Assembly (NCBI GenBank): GCA_028386065.3
Contig: JAKUCV010005529.1
Coordinates: forward strand, 1 to 64,000
Direction of reading: 5' to 3'
Source: Turnera subulata
Taxonomy: Eukaryota > Streptophyta > Magnoliopsida > Malpighiales > Passifloraceae
Length of the DNA: 64,000 bases
Both the position numbers and the translations under genes were made by a program. Shown piece by piece: positions 56,331-64,000 of this stretch; positions within the stretch are counted from its first letter, which is position 1, and each line of letters opens with the position of its first letter. The notes under the pieces are model-generated. The model searched no databases. It saw nothing but the letters and a program-made list of their open reading frames with translations, and was not told the origin of the DNA.

Positions 56331-59300
56331 CACCTTTTCTTGGTTTATTATAATATATTTTTAAAATTTCTGGTTTAAAGTGGTTTCTGTGGTTGATGGA
56401 ATCTGAGTGTGCATCCTTAAATTTTGATGGGGCGGTACCTTTTTTTTTTAATTTGTGTGGAATCTGAATGTGCATCTTCTGAATGATATTGATGGATGGG
56501 GGCATATTACCATATGCAACCTGCAACTTGCAAGTCCTATGTGATGAATGTGTTTTGAACTTGTAATTACATTTTTGGCGTATATATGGTTCCAGAAAGC
56601 AAGTGTTATACTATACATAATGCTTCATGGGCCGGTTGTGTTCCGTGGAGAATGAGTTTTTCTTTCTAGAACTTGACCAGGTGAAGTCTCCTTTCACATC
56701 AACAAGACAATAAACCAATAATGTTTAGCAGCATGCAGGCCATGTTTTTCTTGAGCAATACTTTTGCATATGGAATATACTTGGATTATGCCATCTCTTT
56801 GAATTGGGGCTCCCCCATTCCTTGGCTTGATAGATGGGAATTAGGGACAAAAATTGTCAAAGCTTCTAGAGTAGAGGTTTCTCTCTACTACTTATTCTCT
56901 TGGGGAAAAAGAGTCATCAACTTGGCCTTTTGGAAAAACGGGACAAAAATATGGGAGGGTTATTCAGTTACCTTTTTCTTCCTTTAAACCGGTTGCAGGT
57001 CCCTCTCAACTGCAGGAATTCATTTTAAATCCACCATGTGTAGTGTAGTGTAGAGATCTGTTTTATCTGATAAAAGATTTGGTGAAACGGATAAGTGAGT
57101 CATCATCTTACCTTATGTATATGAACCGTGAAGTATTGTACCTTGCTTGCATATATTAGTTCGGTGTGGCCTCCTCACAGATCCATATAATTCCGTCCAG
57201 AACAGCACAAAAGGCTCATAAAAGAAACAGAGTAGAAAGAAAAAACTAAAGTGGATTGGTTTAAAGTGGTAAGGAACTGAAAATTTATTGGGAGATTCGC
57301 CACTATACTATAGTCACATGTGCTAATAAGCGCCATTTGGGGCAATTTGGATTAGTGGTATATACATACTCGATATAAAAAAAAAATAGGAAAAACATTG
57401 CAAAAAAAAAAAGTTTTAAGCTTAAGTTGGTTTAAGATTAGGGGAGGAAAAAAAGGAGTACAATTCTTCTATGTTTTTTTTGGTCGAGCAGTACATGTAG
57501 TTTTCTTTATGCTATATATAGATTGCTTATAATGAAATAAAATAGATTAGGATAACACTAGAGGTGAAATTATAGTTGATATCGCATATCCATTCTTTTT
57601 ACTGTATATATAGGTTATCAATTTTAAAAAAAAAAAAAAAAGAAAAGAGAAGAGAAGCAGCTATATTATATATACAGGTTATCAGGGAGTTTAAACCTTG
57701 ATATTATGGGAATGAATGACCTCGGTAGCTCCTGCCTCCATGTTTGGTGGAAGCATTGTCTGCTTATTGTCTAGCTGTTGTTTATCTTGAGGGGAAGCTA
57801 TCTATCTATGAAAGACATTGAAGCTATTTCTTTTTTTTTTTGTGACCTCTTTTTTAAAAATTAGAAAAAAAGGGATGGAAAGGAAAAAAAATTACATTCA
57901 GAAATCTGCCCGTTTGTTTATTAGTAGAAAAAAACTCGTTGATCAAAAGGAAAAAATTAGTAAAAAACTCCTGAAAGCTTCATTATGATGGGGGACACCG
58001 TGAAATGTTTCAAGATTGACAAGTGTAACAAGTAGGAGTCACAAACCCCATCCAAGATTTTTATCCTTAAATTTATTGTTTCATTTATCATAGCCGGTCA
58101 AAGAGAGACAGCAAAAGCAAAAGATAATATAAGCCAGGAACGCCAGATCTGTAGACTAGCAGATCAAAAAAACTAGACAACAAACATTTAAAAAGAGTCA
58201 AATTAAAAGACTTTATGGTCCATGGACCCCACCAACAGTTGATAAGTTGCTCTGGCTTTCTTTTCTCCTTTACGCAACTTCAACCACTATTATTCATTTT
58301 CTTGGGGGACTGGGGGGAGGGTTGGGCATTTATTTATTTTTCCCCTTTTTCAAACACAATTAAATAATTCTCACCACGAGTACTATATGTATATAAAGGA
58401 GAAATTATTGAGGCCTCAATTATCCAGGAAAACGAGTCCTTGTCATAAGAGGATTACACAAGGGTTTTGATTGTTACTAGTATTTGTGACTGAAGATAAA
58501 CATGGGGTTTTGTTTTCGAAAGAATTTTTCACCATAACCAATTAGAGTTTAGAATGTCCAATTAATGAAATCCTTTTGATTTCTTATAATTAAGTTTAGA
58601 GATTTCTCATTGTCAAATGCATAAAAAGAAGGGCAGGATGTACTGTTTGGGACTGGGAGGAAGTACAGGGGAGGCAATTCCGATGGACTAATCTGCCCTT
58701 AAGAAAATTACACCTGAAGCAATAATATTAAAAATAAAGATTAAGGAATACTAATAGCTTATCACCACCACAATGGGGCCACCTATCAAACCCACATGAT
58801 CCACACACACACACGTTACCGGAGTTTTCAGTCTTCGGGCAGAGGGAAAGACATTAAAAAAATACGGGAAAGAAGTACTCTTGTCACGTGCTTTGATACC
58901 GATGACTCTGTAGTTTTCCTGACTTTTCTGCTCTTTCTTTTCCCTTTTTATTTCTTCCCCCGTTCATTCTTGCTTATAGATGTCACTGTTGATTAATGCC
59001 ACAACGAGAATCTTTTCTTCTTCTTGCTTTCTTTTTCTTTTTTTTTTTGTTTCTTCTGGTAATTAATTACCTGCACAAAGAGAATCTAAGACAGGCTGTC
59101 TGGCAGAGAAGACAAGAGGGTTTGGGAATTTGGAGAACTAAATTGTGAGTTGAATCTTGGGGGTGTGGGGCATGGTCTAGAGCTTTCCTTCTGACTTGAT
59201 TAGGCTGATTTATGTGCAATGGGAATGCAATTATATATGTGAAACTATTGAATTTTTTTTTATGTAAGGAGTTGAACATTTTTTGCGAAACAAGCCAATA

Positions 59301-59975
59301 GTTTTATCATATATTGACCCATATAAACTGTTGAACTTTGAATGCCTAATTACTTGTGTTGGAAGCATATATAGAATAGAAGGGCATATGCTTGCGTATA
59401 TATGCCGCTTCTAGTTCAAATGTATGGTTGGGTCAAGGAAGGAACTGTAGACATTTTTAGACAAGTTAAACTTTCTTTTCACATGTTAAATAAAGTCCAA
59501 TATGCGACCGCATATTATTATGCTATCCCATTTCTTTGGGCGACATTTTCTTTTTCCCTAAGCCAGAATACTACTTATACGTGTTTATTGTCAAATATTG
59601 TCAAAGTTTCTAAAGCTATGTCTGGAGTATATGAAAAAAATCTCTTCCTTGGTGGCGGCATGGAGATACCACAGCTTTTAGGGTAATTAATTAATGACGT
59701 GCATAAAAGTCGCAATTAACTTGAAAATTCAAATTTAGTTTATGATTTAGAATTGCAACTTGATAATGCATATTCTCTCAAAATCTATTGTCTTTCATAA
59801 AGAAAAAAAGAAAACAAAAAGAAATGTCAGTGTCTTGCATATGCACATGCGATTGAACATCAGTTGTGCTTGTTGTGATAGTTTTTTTTTTTGTCAGCAA
59901 GGATAGGTATTTCATTAATTTAAATATGAATACATAGCAGCCCATACGGATAAATACAAATCCAAATACAACTTA
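56331..59975. other. Intergenic region with low-complexity runs
   Basis: No supportable gene in about 3.6 kb. It has A runs at about 57378, 57401 and 57627-57641, T runs at 57831 and 59040, and near the right border 'tttttttttttttgtcagca' (about 59882), which looks like the tail of a minus-strand retroposon next to the LTR insertion. Confidence 0.5.
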
Positions 59976-62685
59976 TGAAGCGCCTCGACCCGTAATTACT
60001 GTACACAGTAAACACGTGCCGAAACTATTCTTTTTAATAGTACAGGCAGTACATCACAGTAAAATACTACACAGTAAATTCAAATACAACAGCACACAAT
60101 ATATTACAACTGTCACCCATACCCGGGGACCATTATTTAATCCACACACATTACTCAACAGCAGCAGCATAAACTAGAATAAACATCATCATAAACAATA
60201 TAGAAAGCAGCAACACAACTTCTTATATAGCACAACAGCGGAAGACTTAAATGCACATGCAGCGGAGGTATGGATCCGGAATCAGGTGGAGTATAAAGCA
60301 GCAGCCATCGAACGTCGTACCTGAACTACGAAACAACGAAACCTACGGGATGAAACCCCGCAGGCGAGGGGTGAGTCCGAAGTGCTCACCGACGAAGGAT
60401 AAACAGAGATATGCAATCAACCATAATACTTTCGAAGTAAACACAGTCAAACACAACACAAAGAATCTACCCAACACTACTGAGCCAAGACCAAAAGAAT
60501 ATTTATTATTATTACCAATTTTATCTTCTGGGCCCCTGTCACTGGACAAGCTAGGCTCTACCTGGTTATTAACTAATTCCGGATGCCAGGCCAAAACACA
60601 ATCCGAGATCAACATCCCCAATAACAACCAATCCGGGATCAACATCCCGATATCCAAATCATCCGGGATCAACATCCCCAAAATCCAAACCAAACCGGCC
60701 ATGACACCACAGAACTAGCCTCTAATCGTCTGGTCGTACCACTACTTTCCACGTGACAATTATATCATCATCTCAAATTCAGTCCAATTCCATTACTCTT
60801 TCATCAATTATCCAATTTTCTATTATCTCAGATTAATCCACAGATTCATCCAATCAACAATCTCATATAACCAATTATTCACAATTAACAGTTCAATATT
60901 AATCACATCACAGATTTCACAAATCAATAACACAGCTTACCAACAACAGCAACAACATCATAATAGTTAAATAGCCAACAATAATCATCTCAGCAGTTCA
61001 ATCAAACAACAAAACATACACAGTATTACGGGCATATATCCAAGGTTATCCATCCTCAACTTAGCCGATTATCAGTTATGGAAGTGTCCAACAGACTCCA
61101 AGTCCGGTTCCTCAGGTATCTGCTCGTTACCAACTCCTATATCAATCAAATAATATGCACACATAAGTGATATGCAAATGTCATGCTAGTACTGTATACC
61201 GAAAAATAAATACTGACTCGTCTCGGTTACTCCCCCGGGTTAATTTTCCATTATCATCATAATTCACCATTTATTTCTAGGTGTCAAAATAATACCGTAC
61301 TTACTCATACCCGGATATTATTCTGGTATTTTATTACCTTGGTAATACCCTTTCCAAAATTATTTCTACAAAATAATTATTATACCATGTATAACATACC
61401 TTTCCCAAAAATATATTTTCTACCAATTATTATTTTTTTATTTTCCATATTATTCCAGTGTTATACTTATTTTCCAAAATTATAACCCTTTTTATTATTT
61501 ATTTTTTTCCAATTACTTCCTTTTTCAGAATTATTATCTATTTCCAAAATTTTTTTTTAAAAAAATTAACCGGACTGGGCTGGACTATGCAGCCCATGAC
61601 CAGGCCCAGGCCATGGCTACAAGCCCAGCTTCACGGTCCAAGTCATGTGACAAGGACCCGGCCCGCTGGTCCCCAGCCCATCAACATCGTAGCCCAAGCG
61701 CGCGTCCGGGTCAACCCGACCCAGAGCCACGACTCGCGGCGTATAACGGGTCGAGCACACATCCAGGCTACCTTCAACCCGTGGATGGCTCACCTCGGGT
61801 CTCTGCAGGCGGCGACGAACGGCGATGCAGCGAGCACGGTGGATGGCGAGGCGTCGGTGACGAGGAAAGCGACGCGGAAGAGGAGGAGACGTGGCGGCGG
61901 TGCGGTGGTCGACGCAAGCAAGGGAAGGGGCTGCCCGTCGGGTTCAGAGTCATGAATGGCGCGTCGGTCGGCAGAATTGGGAGGCGAAGGCGGTGTCGAG
62001 ATGGCGACGGCGAGGGGAAGGCGACGGCGAGGGCAGTGAAGTGTGAGGTGGCTCGGTTCACCCACGCGTGAAGTGGCCGGGAAAAGAAAAATGAAGGTGA
62101 CGATGACGTGGCGTGTTTGGGTTGGGAAAGTTTCTCTTTTTTTATATATTTTCTGGTATGGGTTTTGTGTGATGAGTTGCACTGGTGAGTTTTGCAGAGG
62201 ATTTTATAGGTGAAGTTTTGCAGGGTTTGCAGAGGAAGTATTGATGGTGGTACTGGGAAGTAGAGTGTTTTGAGCTAAGGCTTGCAAAGGCAGATGAGAC
62301 ACGGGCAAATTACTGGCAATGCACGGGTTCTTCCAATCTGCTCACAGGCTTCACAGTGGTTGGCGGCTGCAACCTCAACACTGTGCAGCATGTGAAGCGG
62401 GTTCTGTCCGGACCAGGAAATAACTAATGTACCCCCTTGACTTTATTTCTGGTCCGATAACTCGGGGTTAAACCTGACTTTTCCGAAGATTCCTGGACCC
62501 GAAAAATTCCAACTTGGGTCCGAAAAATCCGTAGAAAAATCCCGAACGTGGGACAGGGCTCGGTTTTGGAATCCAAAGCTCGAATTACCATAAATTAATT
62601 GCCCAAGACTAATTTTAATGGTAAATAACGGTAAAATAAATTTTACGGTACAGGTAAAAACGTAAAAATTACCCGGGCTGTTACA
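59976..62685 (-). mobile_element. Long solo LTR C (2710 bp) with perfect TSD
   Basis: The 5-bp TSD ACTTA flanks it at 59971-59975 and 62686-62690. On the minus strand it starts TGTAACAGCCCGGGTAAT and ends 'tcgaggcgcttca'. Its blocks are collinear with B (6363-9124) and A (883-3744): the 'cggactcacccctcgcctg' region (complement at about 60350-60390), 'gggatgttgatcc' repeats (complement at 60600-60680), the 'ggataacctt' region (about 61040) and a GC-rich island (61600-62060). There is no internal gag-pol on either side, so this is a solo LTR left by LTR-LTR recombination. It is the best-preserved copy and defines the true ends of the family. Confidence 0.9.
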
Positions 62686-64000
62686 ACTTAAGTAGAACTG
62701 GCCAGATACATTGGCCCAAAACATAAGATGCATATCAAAGGAAATGATAAATATGAATTAAGAGGAACAAATAAACATCACTTAGGACAAAGACTTCGAA
62801 TAGTAACTCAAAGTTCAATTTTAGGCCAATAATATTGGACCTAATCAACATAAGAAAAGTGGGTGATATAATACTGGTTAATACCAGCGTAATCCCCAAA
62901 TTCCATGAAATTGTCTTAATGCCTTTCACAATCGGCATTTGATCTTTGATGCAGACAAATTTCGATGTCTTGTTCCTAAGCCAAATTTCCGGGGTGCGAT
63001 ATCCGCGCTCCACTACTTTATAAATGCACTCCACTCTTACTTTTTTTAGTTTATAATGACAAGATTATCCTCATTAAAAGCTGTTCTCTCACTTATCCTC
63101 TCACTTATCTGTTTTGACTACACCTATTTTCTCACTTATGTGTTTTGATTAGTTTATCTTTTATTTTTCAAAACAGTTATGACATGCTCCAGTTTGTTTT
63201 TCCTGGTGTAACACTTATAATCTTATGAGAAAATCAAATATATACATGTTTTCTTTTTTTCTTGTCAATAATCATTAAATAATTTTTTCCATATTGGATA
63301 AATCTAAAAATTATATAATTTTCAACAAAAAGTAAAATTTTTTCAGACGATTATAAAGCCAAAGAGTGGCCTAATGAAGTTATACTACTAGTATCGAGTA
63401 ACATTATAACTTTTCTACTCTAATTAATATGCAATATTTTTTTTTAAAAAAGAAAATTCAGAGGATTATAAAAAGAGAGTGGCCATTATACTGGTAGTAG
63501 TATAATTGTCGTTGTAATAATTAATATGAAAAAAATTTGACAGGTTCAATCTCTATACAATATTAAAATCTCAAAAGAGTTATATCTATTGTCAAATAGG
63601 ATTTTCTAAAACTAAAAAAAAAAGAGTTATACATATTCTCTAATAAAAATTTCGCCAACAAAATATCATCATAAATAAGAAGATATACTTTGTTTCAGAA
63701 TAGTATCTTTAAGAATTTATAGTAGACATATCGTATAAAAACTAGAATAGGGAATAAAATTTATGGATAAAGATGGAAGAATTTAATCCAAAAAAAGAAG
63801 AAGAAAATAAGGCCTAATTTATTATTTTGATAATTTTATGTTTGAGTTAAAATAAGAATCCTGCTTGATGTGTGTTTCTCCATCAAGAGGAAGTATGGTT
63901 TTCCATTCAGTACGTTTTGAGTTAGACAAATTAATGAGATAAAAAATAGATTTTAATCGTTGATGTCTTTTGCTCTTCCCAATATGAATATAATGTTTTT
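62686..64000. other. AT-rich intergenic DNA
   Basis: I see no gene, RNA or defined element. A partial internal duplication occurs ('ataaagccaaagagtggcct' near 63352 and 'ataaaaagagagtggccatt' near 63467). The window ends in featureless AT-rich sequence. Confidence 0.5.

Noticed and set aside
56721..56987. 88-residue frame
   Set aside because: No motif, no intron context and no neighbours; likely chance.
1..64000. CRISPR array, prophage or operon structure
   Set aside because: No spaced direct repeats of that kind; introns and plant transposons show this is nuclear plant DNA. The short tandem repeats at 1519-1672 are contiguous, without unique spacers.

Overview
The window is nuclear DNA of a flowering plant, most likely a eudicot. 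Introns have GT/AG borders, intergenic DNA is AT-rich, spacing between genes is wide, and plant-type Copia, hAT, CACTA, LINE, SINE and Helitron-like elements are nested in one another. I see no bacterial operon, CRISPR array, rRNA or tRNA gene. All element calls rest on reading termini, target-site duplications (TSDs) and translated motifs by eye; no database search was possible.

Layout. 1-9.6 kb: several copies, in both orientations, of a family of very long (about 2.7-2.9 kb) solo-LTR-like sequences, with two MITEs and a Helitron-like end between them. 9.6-12.5 kb: AT-rich DNA with a long-inverted-repeat element. 12.5-21.7 kb: first copy of a duplicated segment carrying a broken CYP80-like cytochrome P450. 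A 6.4-kb Copia element (perfect GATCA TSD) and a SINE lie in its upstream part. 22.2-35.4 kb: a foldback MITE, a tandem repeat with a SINE inside it, then a decayed CACTA transposon ending at 35380. Inside the CACTA lies an almost intact hAT transposon (29581-34565, perfect 8-bp TSD). 36.2-37.0 kb: a non-autonomous hAT element with a perfect 8-bp TSD. 37.8-40.8 kb: second P450 copy, with a 5'-truncated LINE in its 3' flank. 41.5-42.4 kb: a three-exon DUF952 gene. 43.1-45.0 kb: a three-exon DUF604/GT31-like glycosyltransferase gene on the minus strand. 45-54 kb: gene-poor, with a Copia relic split by a solo LTR. 54.3-56.3 kb: a phosphoenolpyruvate carboxylase kinase gene. 59.98-62.69 kb: a clean solo LTR of the long-LTR family (perfect ACTTA TSD). 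The remainder is AT-rich.

Only three genes look functional: DUF952, the DUF604 glycosyltransferase and PEPC kinase. They are independent host genes and do not form a cluster. The two P450 copies are the most interesting host sequences. Both lack the heme-cysteine segment at exactly the same junction, and their second exons are almost identical while their first exons and introns have diverged. The most unusual non-genic pattern is a series of short hairpins in the Copia element: each has different arms, but the 5-nt loop nearly always has the form NNGAA.
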